Below are positions 48,301 through 58,911 of a DNA stretch of 64,000 nucleotides, piece by piece. Position numbers and translations under genes: made by a program. Position 1 is the stretch's first letter. Every line of letters begins with the position of its first letter. The notes beneath the pieces were generated by a model, which was not told where the DNA came from, searched no databases, and was given only the letters and a program-made list of their open reading frames with translations. The DNA comes from Gossypium raimondii (taxonomy: Eukaryota; Streptophyta; Magnoliopsida; Malvales; Malvaceae), in the NCBI RefSeq assembly GCF_025698545.1, contig NC_068567.1:61206705-61270704 (forward strand), in the 5' to 3' direction.

Positions 48301-51088
48301 AGAGTGTATTGTATATTATGATTGCACTCGAGACTTGACGGTAAATAGGGTTTTACTGGCATATTATCTGAAACTTTGTACTGATTAGGTTAAGTTGGAG
48401 GTCAAACTTGCTGCTGGAATATGTCCTGAAGAAATAACACTCAAAGAAGCAGAAAATGCTAACACAAGATGGATTGTTCTTGACAGGTATGGCCAACTAT
48501 CCTTTTCATTGCTTCTGTTTTTTGCATTCTAATGCATACAATTTCTCAAACTGGAAAAAGGGTATTAAATTTGAATATTGATTAGTGTTTTTTTTATAAT
48601 CTTGATTATTGACAGCCACTTAAAGAAGTACAAAATGTGTATATATTGGAATGTTGAATGCAATGTTGCAGTAATGAAAGGAAAAGATGTTGCTACTTTA
48701 ATGCCATCAAGGGCTCCCAAGCCTGATTGCTCTCCTGTAAGTAGTGAACAAGCCGATGCTGAAACTTGGCCCGATGGTCGATCCCTTAATGATCAAGAAA
48801 CCGGAAATCAGAACGTGATTGAGGAAGGGGAATCATCGATACAACCAGCTCCACGGGGTCCCTCTTGGGGTCCATTACAATTTAGACCTGGTTTTCCTCG
48901 AGAATTTTTGTTCAGTGAAATCGAAGAGATTACGAACGGCTTCTCTGATATCCTTTGTCAAGAGGAAAACCTTAAAGTTTACGAAGGGGTATTGAAGAAT
49001 ACACCTGTTATAGTCAAATCTATTCAAGACGATGAACAGTTTTGGTCGATGCTTACGATCCTCTCCCGTGTACGCCACCGCAATATCATGAACATCATTG
49101 GATATTGCTGTACCGCCACGAACAGATTACTCATATCCGATTATCCATGTTTGTATAGTTTTGCTATGAAGTTGCAATGTAAGATACCTTCTTCCTTTGT
49201 TCCCCCGTTTCAGTTTCCACAGCTTTAGAGCAAAACATTCTTAATATTCTGCAGGTGATGTCTCTGCTATTAACCTTTCTTGGAGAGCAAGGTGGTATAC
49301 TGCTACTGAAATAGGCGGTAGCTTGCGCTATCTCCATGAAGAATGCCCCGACGGACCGATCGTTCATCAATCTGTTTGTTCATCTAGCATTGTTTATTCT
49401 CATGGCTGCTCACCTATGGTAAGTAAATCTAAAACTATATCTTTTGCATTAGAAATTTGCATACAGATTACTGACTGATGTTTATGGATTTGTATTACCA
49501 TATTGAAGCTAAGCAATTTTATGACAGCCAAGTGGTACAAAGGTGATGTTCCTTTTAACGGGAATTCAACTGGAAAGTAAGAAAAAATTTTCTCCATAAG
49601 AGTTGAATTGTTACACGTCTTTGCCTATAACTTTTAAGGTGAGATCTTATAAGGTCTTTTTTAAATCAACGGTAATAGTTAAAAGATAAAAATAAGAGTT
49701 ATAACTGTTTGATCAAGCCATGTTAGAAACTAAGAAATTATACGGAAGACCTGAAACTTATCAAATCCGTTACCAGTATGTTGCTTTTCTCTAGAAATTA
49801 GTTTCTCTCACTCTTTAGTATTAAAACCAATTAAATTAGTTAAAATGCGAATTTTACAGGACATGATCAACAATGTATTGATGTTTCTTTTTCTTCCTTT
49901 TTATTTTAACCGTTGATTTAAAAAAATCTCACAAGATCCCACTATAATGTAATCTTTAAATAAATATCACCCATGTCAAAATATTTGTGATAATTTTGAA
50001 CCTGTTTTTGGTGGATGAAGATGCCCAAACCTAGAGGAAGACAAGCAACTTTATGTGGATATACATGACTATGGATTGTTTCTTGTGGAGCTTATTTCTG
50101 GAAAAGTTGCAGGTTGCTTTCCACATGAAAATGAGGGTCAGTCCTTGATAGACTGGGTAAGATTTTTGTTCAAATTGCTTCCTATGGTGACGATTTTCAA
50201 TTGTAATAAGGAGGTTTCAGTAAAAGTATCATGAATGCCTCTGTACTAAAAATCAGATTGTATTTTGTTCCATCTACTAAAAAATTAATAAATTAATCCT
50301 AATACGTTAAATCAAAAAACAAACTGATCCTTTTGTTAAAAATTCCATTCATTTCTATTATTAAAAATCAATCCCTATACATCAACATCAGATACACAAA
50401 ACACGTCTTGTATCATTGTTTGTTTATTCTATCAACCACACTAGTTTTTAACAATATAACTGGATGAAATTTTAATGAAAAGATCAACTTTCTCTTTAAT
50501 CTAAAATAGATAGACTAATTTGTCTATTCTTTGAGTAGAGTAGACAAAATACAATCTACCTTCCAATATAGGAGCTTCCATAAAACTTTTATAGGAGTTT
50601 CTTGATGAAAATGATTATGAATTATCACATATGTTCTAAGATATTTTTAGGCAGCTAGAAATATCGAACAAATATAAGCTATGTTACCCGGATTTAGATG
50701 AATGTTAGATACTAACATTTGTCTATCACGAGGTTATACCAACGTCTGACTATGTATTCGGATGACATTAATTCTCTTTATACTTAAATGAAGGCACTGC
50801 CGCTTCTAGAAAGCAGTTCAGTCACTCAACTGATGGATCCAAGATTGGCGGACAAAGAAGATGATTTGAAGGTGGTTCATTGTATGGCTCGGGCAGCTTT
50901 GCTTTGTCTGAAAAATGATTCCGGTCGCAGTATTTCCATAAGCGAGGTAAGGTTTTCTTTTCATGATCACATTCTTGCTTGCAATAATAATACTAGTTGG
51001 AACTCCCCAGATTTTAAGAGTTTCCTGCAAATTTTTGCAGGTCTTAGCTGTGGTTCGAGGCGATCAGCATGCAGTACTTCAGCTTTGA
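45351..51088 (+). CDS. USP-domain receptor-like cytoplasmic pseudokinase
   Basis: Nine exons (45351-45567, 47605-47741, 48389-48486, 48616-49178, 49255-49418, 49509-49576, 50021-50156, 50794-50946, 51041-51088) join in frame to 527 residues. Residues 1-175 form a universal-stress-protein-like fold (VIVVIDGKR...LDWALKHVV; WIVLDSHLKK; CNVAVMKG). A Ser/Pro-rich linker follows (about 180-245), then a protein-kinase-like domain (about 250-512). The architecture is that of plant 'inactive protein kinase SELMODRAFT_444075-like' proteins. The ATP-lysine is kept (Lys285 in VIVK). The glycine loop has no Gly pattern, HRD is HQS (376-378), DFG is SNF (395-397), and no APE is found, so catalysis is not expected. 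A scaffold role is inferred. ATG 45351 was chosen because an upstream in-frame extension starts only with TTG. Intron 1 (2 kb) contains a repeat. Confidence 0.88.
45955..46196 (+). repeat. Dispersed 'ggcgaaa' repeat, copy 6
   Basis: In intron 1 of the pseudokinase gene. Runs from GAAGTGAGAAATTCTTTTAA to AGGAGCGAAGGCTCGTGTCT. Decayed. Confidence 0.5.
50220..50592. mobile_element. GTAAAAGTA foldback MITE, copy M5 (copy B)
   Basis: Pseudokinase intron between exons 7 and 8. Ends GTAAAAGTATCATGAATGCC and ...CCATAAAACTTTTA. The flanks AGGAGGTTT (left) and AGGAGTTTC (right) may be a worn 9-base duplication. Matches 38471-38846. Confidence 0.75.
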
Positions 51089-51711
51089 GTCGGTCCAAGA
51101 GCCGTATTCATGAAAAAAAAAAAAAAAAGAGAACGCTTGCTTGTAAAAGAAGAATATTGTTGAAGGAATAAAGAGAAGCACTTACATATATTATAAAGCA
51201 GCTTGTTTGCGAGTGAAAATTATGAAGGTTGCGGAGTTATTAATATCACTTTTTAAAAATGATTGCATGAACGGAAACCAACCCAAAAACTTGTCTCTCC
51301 TATCGAAAAAACTGTGTTGTTCCCATTCAAAGCTTCTACTTTACAAAGCATCGATTTCCAGGTGAAAATTTACGGAAATCAGCTGAGGGAAGTGAATCCT
51401 GTCCACCTTCACTTCACAAGGTATTATCTAATGGTTTGTTGAGTGAAGCTCAAGAAAAGAGGTTGAAACATGCTTTTTACATGGACGAAAGGTCTTCCCT
51501 ACAAACACAAACAGATCCTAAAAGCATTGATATTTTGATATGAAATGTCTTTGGAAAAACGAAAAACTTGGAACACAAGAAAGAAGAAACGTTAACACAA
51601 AGGAATTGGATTTCGGAAAATCAGAATTATCATTACCTGCAACCAGATTATTTGATTGGAATTCTTCTATTCAATGTAAACTGCTCCATTGAATGCTGAC
51701 CCATCCGTGAT
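51089..51711. other. Spacer between convergent pseudokinase and PPR genes, copy B
   Basis: 623 bases between the two stop codons; the 3' UTRs must lie here. It contains the conserved open segment at about 51345-51555 (counterpart of 39561-39839), which in copy B ends earlier, after ...SIDILI. No independent gene is established. Confidence 0.5.
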
Positions 51712-54700
51712 CTAACGTTTAGGCTGTGACCCTTTCGACATTATATGTTGCTTGGATAATATCTCTGCAGTGAGTTGGCGTCCAAGTAACTCAGAGTTCT
51801 TAAGAATCAGGTTTCTTGTCGTTGAATCAACAGCATATCCTTGTCCTGGCATCCACTGCAGCAACTGCAGGAGCAATTCCTTTTTTTCGGGCTGAGCAAT
51901 ATAACGGGATACAGCAGTCTGAAACAGTCCCTGTGTAAAACCGAATAAATTGAATGATTTGATCATATTATGAATTATAACACACAGCCAAACCTGTATC
52001 AAAATCAAGAGATATTGCTCCAATTCCATGGAAGTAGAACTGGGTCTAATTGTGTTCAAAAACCTATGTTGCTCGGACTCTTCATTATTCATGAAGTACC
52101 CATGTTCAACACTGGTGTTTGACACACCGATACAAGGATATGACCTCCAAAAATCCTTCAAATACATGAAAAAACTTAGAAAAACCATCCATACCTGTAT
52201 ACAACACACACCCGAGTCCGAGTAACATAATCAGAAACTATTACCTATTTTTTAACTTGACCATCTTTTCTATGGCAATAAAAACTAAAAATAATGCCAC
52301 TACAGTACCGATGTATCCATGCTAAGGATCTCCAGGGTATAGCTTTCACGGACTGGAGATATTTAATCCAGCAGATGGATTATAACATTAATATGATCTG
52401 TTCAGCTCTAAGTATACCTACATACACCAAGCTCATGATAATCAAACGCAGATGCAGTCCATGCATCAGAATACAGAACAGCAGAGACATGGCAAGTTCA
52501 TAGAAAAGTAATTTCAATTCGTGAATCAAATTAATTAAAGTCCATAAATACCTACCTGATAAATCTTGCACCCAGAACCATGAATAACCTTCAGGACATC
52601 ATTTATCAAGTTGATATTACCAAACTTCATGAATGCACTTGCGAACTTCTTTATAGCAGGCTGAGAGATGTGTTCTGCATTATCCTGATAAGAGAAATAA
52701 TTTGAGAGAAAAAAATTGATAGTAAAGAAGGGGCTGATAGTTCTATCACATACCTTGACAACTACATATGCATCTTTGAACAGTTTTCCAGCTATAAGAA
52801 TATGTAGAATTTTCTCATGAAGGGCTTTACACATTGTTCTTTTGCTATATCTCAACATATTGTAAACCGAAAATGCTTCAGAATGAGCCTTCATTTTACC
52901 AAGTTGAAATATTAAGGAGCAGCAAAGTTCCTGCAAATAGAATAGAATTGTATGGTTATAATGATTTAACTTATTTCCATAAAAGATGCTGCCTACACGC
53001 CAAGCGTAGAATTCCCATTAAAGTAAAACCAATAACTTAGGTATGTTTTCCGGAGAGCTTTTAATGCGACCCTTGTTATTAAGTAACATGTCCACTGCCA
53101 AAGCAGCAACTCGAATAAACTTAAGCAAACAACGTTCACATAACGACAAGAAACCGCCTTCAGGCATATTTGCAGGAAAAAAAAGAGAGTATAGTTGGAG
53201 ATAACAATTGTATAGACAAAAAGACTTGTTCCAGTAATTTGTATTATGACAGGCAACCAAGTATGGAGTCCCGTAACTGGAAGTACAAAACATTGCTATG
53301 GAAGAATGGACCAAGTCCTAAGAGTGTTTCATACGATGCGCAAAGTGAAGAAAAACTCATGGGATTACGTTAGTTATGCTGAACCGATGCTGGACTATGA
53401 TAACAACTCAGGAACCCACGCCACCATTCATAATAACATCTAAAAATTTGAAAGTCCTGTACCTCCTCCGGATGATATCCTTTACCGTGCATGTCCTGCA
53501 TGATCTTATAAGCAAGAAGATATAGTTTCTCCTTACAGAAATACTTTATTAGGATATGAAAAGTGCTATAATCCGGACTGATTGCAAGTTCATCCATTTT
53601 CTTCATTGTTTGCATTACACTCTCCATATCGCCTGCTCTACAGTAAGCACAAAGCATCGTATTTAACATAACCAGGTCATACTTGTTATACTTGGTCTCG
53701 AAATCTTGAGCCAACTTCTTTGCCTCTTCAAAAAGCTCGCTTCGACACATAGCTGAGATCATGATGCTATGCGAGTATCCATCTGAAGGAGACAAATAAG
53801 TTTCATATACTTGGAATTGGAACCAAACCAGGGTAAAAGTACCATAGAAAATCCCATACTAAGAGTTAAATTGCATTTTGCTCCCTATACTCAAAAAATG
53901 AGCAAATTAGTCCCTGTGCGTTAGATCGAAGAGCAAATTGGTTCTTTCTATTAAAAATTTCATCCATTTTTACTATTAAAAACTGGCATAACTGACAGAA
54001 TAACTAGACAATGACACATGATATGCCACATGTACCTAATGTTAACATACATGGACCAATTTTTAACAATAGAAATGGATGAAATTTTTAATAGAATGAC
54101 CAATTTGCTATTTGGTCTAACATATAGCAGTTAATTTGCCTATTTTTTGAGTAAAGAGGGCAAAATGCAATCCGAATCCTAGTACAAGGTCCTCCATGGT
54201 ACTTTTACTAAACAAGGGGAGATGAAACTTCAATATAACAAGGTAAGCGTGCCTTAAATCATTTGCCAGTGTTCCTTGAACACTCAGTACTTGTAAACTT
54301 ACCGGATTTGACACGTTTTTCATGCATTTCAGCAAAAACTGATCTTGCTTCATCAAGGCGCCCAGCTTTCGAAAGACCATCCATCAATAAACAGTAAGGC
54401 ATCTGCATAAGTGTGTGCATATTACGAGCACTTAGTTACAAAACTAAGCAAGGTTTTCAATCACAAAAGCAGCCAATGAAGCTTAATCATATAAATAAAT
54501 GCATAACTTTTATCATTTTTCACATCTCATATTTGACCAGGCACAAAATGAGAGGAAATTATCGAAGTACCTCATCTTCAGCATAACCTAAAGCTTCCAA
54601 TTCAGATAATAATTTTCTCGATTTTTCAAACAAGCCTCCTCGAACATACACCTTTAACAAAGTAGTCAGTATAACCTGCAAGAATTACAAAACAAAATAA

Positions 54701-56549
54701 ACGAAACATCAATTTACACGCAAGTAACCCTAGCTAATTCCTTAATGCAATTTTGAAATCTAACCAAATAAAAAAAAAGAAAAAAAAAAGCAAACCTTAT
54801 TTGGTGCTAACCCTGAAGATTTCAATTCCTCCATCAACTCATCGGACTTACGATAATTCCCATCATAAGAGTAAGCATTAAGTAAAGAACTGTAATGATA
54901 TAAATTAGGTGAAAGGCCTTCATCCCTCATCTGGTTGAAGTAGTTTTGAGCTTCTTCGCTAAGCCCACTCGAAGCACAAACGGCCAAAAGTGTTCCATAC
55001 ATCACATTATCCATTTCCAAACCATTATATTTCAACTCCTTCATCAACTCTAATGCCTTATAATGCCCATTTTTTATTCTTATGCAACCTGCCAGCAACT
55101 AAGTATTGACAAAAACAAAAACAACAATTAAAGTTTCACATTCGAAAACAACCATTATATTCTCGGTAAAAGCACCGTGGATGCCTTTATACTAGAAGTT
55201 GGATTGCATTTTACCTCTTCTATTCAAAAAATGGGCAAATTAGTCTCTATATGTTAGATCAAAGAGCAAATTGGTCTTTTTATTAAAAATTTCATTCATT
55301 TCTACTGCTAAAAATTGGTCCTTGTATATCAAAATAAGGTAAATGTGAAATTTTAACAAAAAGGAGTTGTTTGCTCTTTGATCTAACGTACAAGGACTAA
55401 ATTGCCCTTTTTTTAGTGAAGGGGACAAAATGCAATCTAATTCCTAGTGCAGTGGCCTTCATGGTACTTTTACCTTATATTCTGAGTTGCATTAAGAAAC
55501 ATACCGTGTTATACGTAACCAAATCTGGGGTTAGACCCTCCTGCTTCATCTTATCAAACAATTTGATACCACTATCGAATTTCCCATTCCTAACCAAACA
55601 ACTAAGAAGAGAATTACATATAAACACATTAACTTTGGTTGGTTTATCAGGAATACCATTGTAAATCGCCAAAGCTTTAACAGGGCTGAGTTTTTTCCCC
55701 ATAACTTTCATATAAGTGGTATAAGATGAACCATTGGTCTTCCCATGCTGTTGCATCCAATCAAACAGCTGGAAAAAAATTATCCAAAACAACAAAGAAT
55801 CGAAGTCCATTCAAACAAAATATCTACTTTGACATTAAGGATACATAGCAATAGCATACAAACAAGGGTGAAACCAAGGGACAGGAAGGCCTTCGGTAAA
55901 TGGAAAATTTGCATTTTAGGCCCTCCCAAGAGTTAAAATTTCAATTTAAGACCCTTTTAACAGCAGCAAAAAATTTATTCGAAAAAACAAAGAATCAAAG
56001 TTCATCCAAACAAAATATCTACTTTGACATTAAGGATACGTAGCAATAGCATACAAACAGGGGTGAAACCAAGGGACAGGCAGGCCTTTGGTAAATGGAA
56101 AATTTGCATTTTGGTCCTCCCAATAATTAAAATTTCAATTTAAGACTTTTAACGCAAAATTCATGTCTTCCCACTGCATACAAAAATCCGGGTACCTGAG
56201 AAAGATGATGCCATTTGCCCAAGTTCCCGAAATGTCGTAAAACTACATTCAAATCTTGCGGCTTTAAAATCCCACCGAGTTCTTGAAGTGAAGAGCTCAA
56301 ATTAGAAGATTGTTGGAGCTGAAGAAGAGCAGATTGTCTTTTTAAGTAAGACTTGGAGTGAGGACGAGTGGGGTTGGGTTCTTTAAAGGGAGTTGCTGGT
56401 GGTGGTGCAGAGGTGAGATTAGTGAAGCTGGCTCTTGGGGTGGGATAGGATATTGAAGGAATTGTGGGAAAAGAAGAGGGTAATGGATGGATGATAAAAT
56501 GGTGATGAAAATGAAACCTGTTTGTACTAAGAATCGACGATATCTCCAT
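51712..56549 (-). CDS. Chloroplast pentatricopeptide repeat protein, At1g10910 type
   Basis: Nine exons (56196-56549, 55505-55768, 54796-55098, 54571-54675, 54303-54402, 53463-53782, 52754-52930, 52556-52684, 51712-51930) join in frame to 656 residues; Arabidopsis At1g10910 (recalled as EMB3103) is about 664 and matches along its length. PPR proteins bind organellar RNA sequence-specifically. Residues 1-60 (many Ser, Thr, Pro, His; few acidic) look like a transit peptide. P-type 35-residue PPR units run from about 120 to 470 (for example LVTYNTLLAGCI, VMYGTLLAVCASSG, LVMLNTMLCAYCRAG), with a conserved C-terminal extension ending QPKR. The start is the ATG at 56547-56549, which fits the transit peptide; an in-frame ATG 93 bases upstream is possible. 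The exon 9 acceptor was placed so that GLFQTAVSRYIAQ joins the preceding Gln. Intact, so the functional copy. Confidence 0.93.
53833..54209. mobile_element. GTAAAAGTA foldback MITE, copy M6 (copy B)
   Basis: In the intron between PPR exons 5 and 6. Ends GTAAAAGTACCATAG and CATGGTACTTTTACT. Flanks AAACCAGG (53825-53832) and AAACAAGG (54210-54217). Copy A keeps AAACAAGG on the left, so the original target duplication was AAACAAGG, possibly one or two bases longer. Confidence 0.82.
55164..55474. mobile_element. GTAAAAGTA foldback MITE, copy M7 (copy B), 9 bp target duplication
   Basis: In PPR intron 2. Perfect 9-base direct repeats TTATATTCT flank it (55155-55163, 55475-55483). Left end GGTAAAAGCACCGTGGATGC, right end GCCTTCATGGTACTTTTACC. 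The arms pair through the GGGCAAATTAGTC/GACTAAATTGCCC block. Confidence 0.88.
55790..56140. repeat. 177 bp tandem repeat (x2) in PPR intron 1, copy B
   Basis: Two units as in copy A, each with GGGTGAAACCAAGGGACAGG. The unit spacing is slightly longer than in copy A because of a small insertion near 55965. Confidence 0.75.
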
Positions 56550-56747
56550 TATAGAGAGTTTTGTTCTTCTTAATTTTATTTTATCAGTGTTGCTTCGGTT
56601 TTCAACGTTTTTAAAAGATAGTTGACGTCCGGTATAGTTCATGGGCCGGCCGGGTCAGGTCAAGACCCGATTCAAAAAAATCTTTAGGCCCGAACTCAAG
56701 CTCAGTCCTCTCGAGTCCACTTAAATGATCCATTCTACTGAAGAAAG

Positions 56748-57283
56748 GGTAAATTTCATCCAAGGTCACCAAACTATTAGTAAGTTTACGTTTTGGTCAC
56801 TCGACTTCAAAAAGTTACAAAATGGTCATTGAACTTTTTGAAAGTTTTCATTTAAGTCACTAGGCTGTTAAACTTGATGTTTTATGGCCTTCTTCATTCA
56901 CAACACTTGCGCCAATCGAAAACTCTTCTTCTCTTTCTCTTCTAAAGTTAAGTTTTTTTCTCATGAAATAATTTTAAACGTCACGAATTTCTAAATCAAA
57001 ATCCAAATAACTTTCTTTTCTTATCTCCAACACTTACGGTCAAATGGACTTCGATGTAAGATATGTTTCTTCAAATCGTATCGATCATCAAGCCGTCACT
57101 TTTAAGCCTACTAACCAAACTTAAAAAAAAAAAAAAAACTTATCATCCTAGTAACTTAAATAAAAACTTTTGAATAGTTCGGTAACTTAAATAGAAACTT
57201 TCAAATAGTTCATTTTGTAACTTTTGAAGTTGAGTGGCTTAAACATATTACTAATAATTTAGTGACCTGGAGGTAGTTTACCC
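56748..57283. mobile_element. Foldback MITE (AAACTATTAGTAA type), copy 2
   Basis: The outer ends GGGTAAATTTC and GTAGTTTACCC are inverted, and the inner arms CACCAAACTATTAGTAAGTT / ACTAATAATTTAGTGACCTG pair. The interior is related to 4190-4640, including the CACGAATTT...AAATCAAAATCC block. Confidence 0.65.
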
Positions 57284-57759
57284 TACAAAATAATAAAAAA
57301 TATTTTTATTTGAATTTAATTTAAAATATATAAATATTAATAAAAATATTTTATATTTTTATTATTTTTAAATAATAAGTAGTTGAACTGGGTTGAAGTT
57401 AAAAACTATAAGCTTAATCTTAACTCAAAATTGGATCGATCGAATAAGATACTTAAACTCGACTCGACTTGTTCAACCCATGAACACATCTATCAAAAAC
57501 TAACTATGATCGAATATAACCGGTTGGCTCGATAACCCTTTTTTATTTTATATTGATAGTTTATGTTGGTCTATAAAATTATTCACTTTACTTGTTCAAG
57601 CTTCAAAAATTTGAAGAATTTGAATAAAAATATTATGTTTGAAAAATTAATTTTGAAGAAGAAAAATTTACCCACCGCGTAATAGTTGGATGCACTTATT
57701 TTGAATTTAGTGGAAGATCAATATAATTAAACAATAAAAAAATAAAAAGGGTTAAATTA

Positions 57760-58160
57760 TGTAAACGTTATGGATTTAGTCCATGTACTTTAATATGGTC
57801 ATTTTAGTCTTTGTAAACATATCATCACATGTGTAATATCATGTTAGCTTGTTATTTCCCATATTACTCACTAAAAATCCGGATAATGAATGAGTATCAT
57901 TTGCGTCAATATTAAAATTTTAAAAATTAAAAGTATAGGGACTTAGTATGATCCAACTGGAGAATATGAATTAAATTTACAACTATATGCGTAGTACATG
58001 ATTAGTAATTAAATTTAACCAGATAATTTTAACTGCTACTGTTTGAGTCAGAACTTTCAAAATTAGAAAAGTATGGAGACTAAAATTGATCAAATTAAAG
58101 CATAAGGGTTAAATCCGCAATTTTCATGAAGTACATAGACTAATAGCTGAATTTAACTTT
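57760..58160. mobile_element. Foldback repeat, 'AGTCCCTTTACT' family copy 4
   Basis: The left arm ATGGATTTAGTCCATGTACT and the right arm (AAGTACATAGACTAATAGCT) are inverted. Internal CATGTGTAATATCATGTTAG and TGCGTAGTACATGATTAG blocks are family features. Confidence 0.5.
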
Positions 58161-58189
58161 GAGGGAGGGTGGAATCAAATGCGTTATTC

Positions 58190-58660
58190 AAGTCGTTTTA
58201 ATATATTCCGCTTAAAACGAAAAAAGTTCATAATTTCAACATCTTCAATTAGGTCCGAACTACTATTAACTGACCCTTTTAAACCCTTAATCGTTAATCG
58301 AACTAAATTTTTTTCAAAAAAAAAATCCGACCAAACTTTTTTGGTTAATTCGGTGGTTAATCGAAATTTATATGTTTTTTTTTTGTTAAAACAAGTATAA
58401 AACATATAAAAAATTAATTGAATTAAACGACCAATTAATTTATACTTCCAAAGAATTAACCGAACCGACCGAATAGTTATATATTATAATATTATTTATT
58501 AAGTTCGGTTAATTTAGTTAACTGACCAGTTTTGAATCGAATTAACTATTAACCGAATTTCTAAAAAATTATTAACTGACTCCGATCAAATCAATTCGAT
58601 TAACAGACCAATTAACTAAATTTAATCGGTTAATTAAATTAATTCAATTTTAACCGAAAT
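58190..58660. repeat. TTAACCGA/TCGGTTAA-rich palindromic repeat
   Basis: Many short copies of TTAACCGAA and its complement TTCGGTTAA alternate in both orientations, so the same segment reads nearly alike on both strands. Probably a decayed foldback element. Confidence 0.5.
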
Positions 58661-58911
58661 TCGAACACTCTTATCATCTAACAATTCAAGGCAGACGAAT
58701 CATTCAACGGCATCGATTACAAGTTTAGTTAGCGATCTTATGGCTAGTGCTGAACCGCTACTACACCAGATAATTATCTGTTGTTAGTCGTGGAAGAAGC
58801 AATTACCTTAAACTGGCAATAGCAAAATCACAGCAACAAATTTCACACTGAACCGACTCAAAGTCCATTTTTTTTTTGCCTTCTAGAAAACTAATCTCCT
58901 GACCCGTGGTG

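Larger units (their letters stand above)
44218..56206 (+). repeat. Segmental duplication, copy B (12.0 kb, complete)
   Basis: The right copy starts at the head-to-tail junction (44217/44218) with the sequence that also starts copy A at 37621, and runs to about 56206 inside PPR exon 1. It contains the intact pseudokinase gene and the 3' nine-tenths of the intact PPR gene. The remainder of PPR exon 1 beyond 56206 is single-copy. Confidence 0.88.
56550..58911. other. Intergenic region between divergent PPR and SWI3D genes
   Basis: Promoter sides of both genes with repeats between: a foldback element at about 56748-57283, a foldback at about 57760-58160 and TTAACCGA-rich palindromic DNA at about 58190-58660. 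The SWI3D leader is probably within 58680-58911. No gene is seen. Confidence 0.6.

Noticed and set aside
56549..56642. Upstream in-frame ATG adding 31 residues to the PPR protein
   Set aside because: The added residues are rich in Lys, Arg and Asn with acidic residues and do not resemble the start of a transit peptide; the ATG at 56549 gives a normal chloroplast-type N-terminus.
58179..58405. Overlapping 73-codon frames on both strands
   Set aside because: They come from the TTAACCGA palindromic repeat, which reads open on both strands by symmetry.
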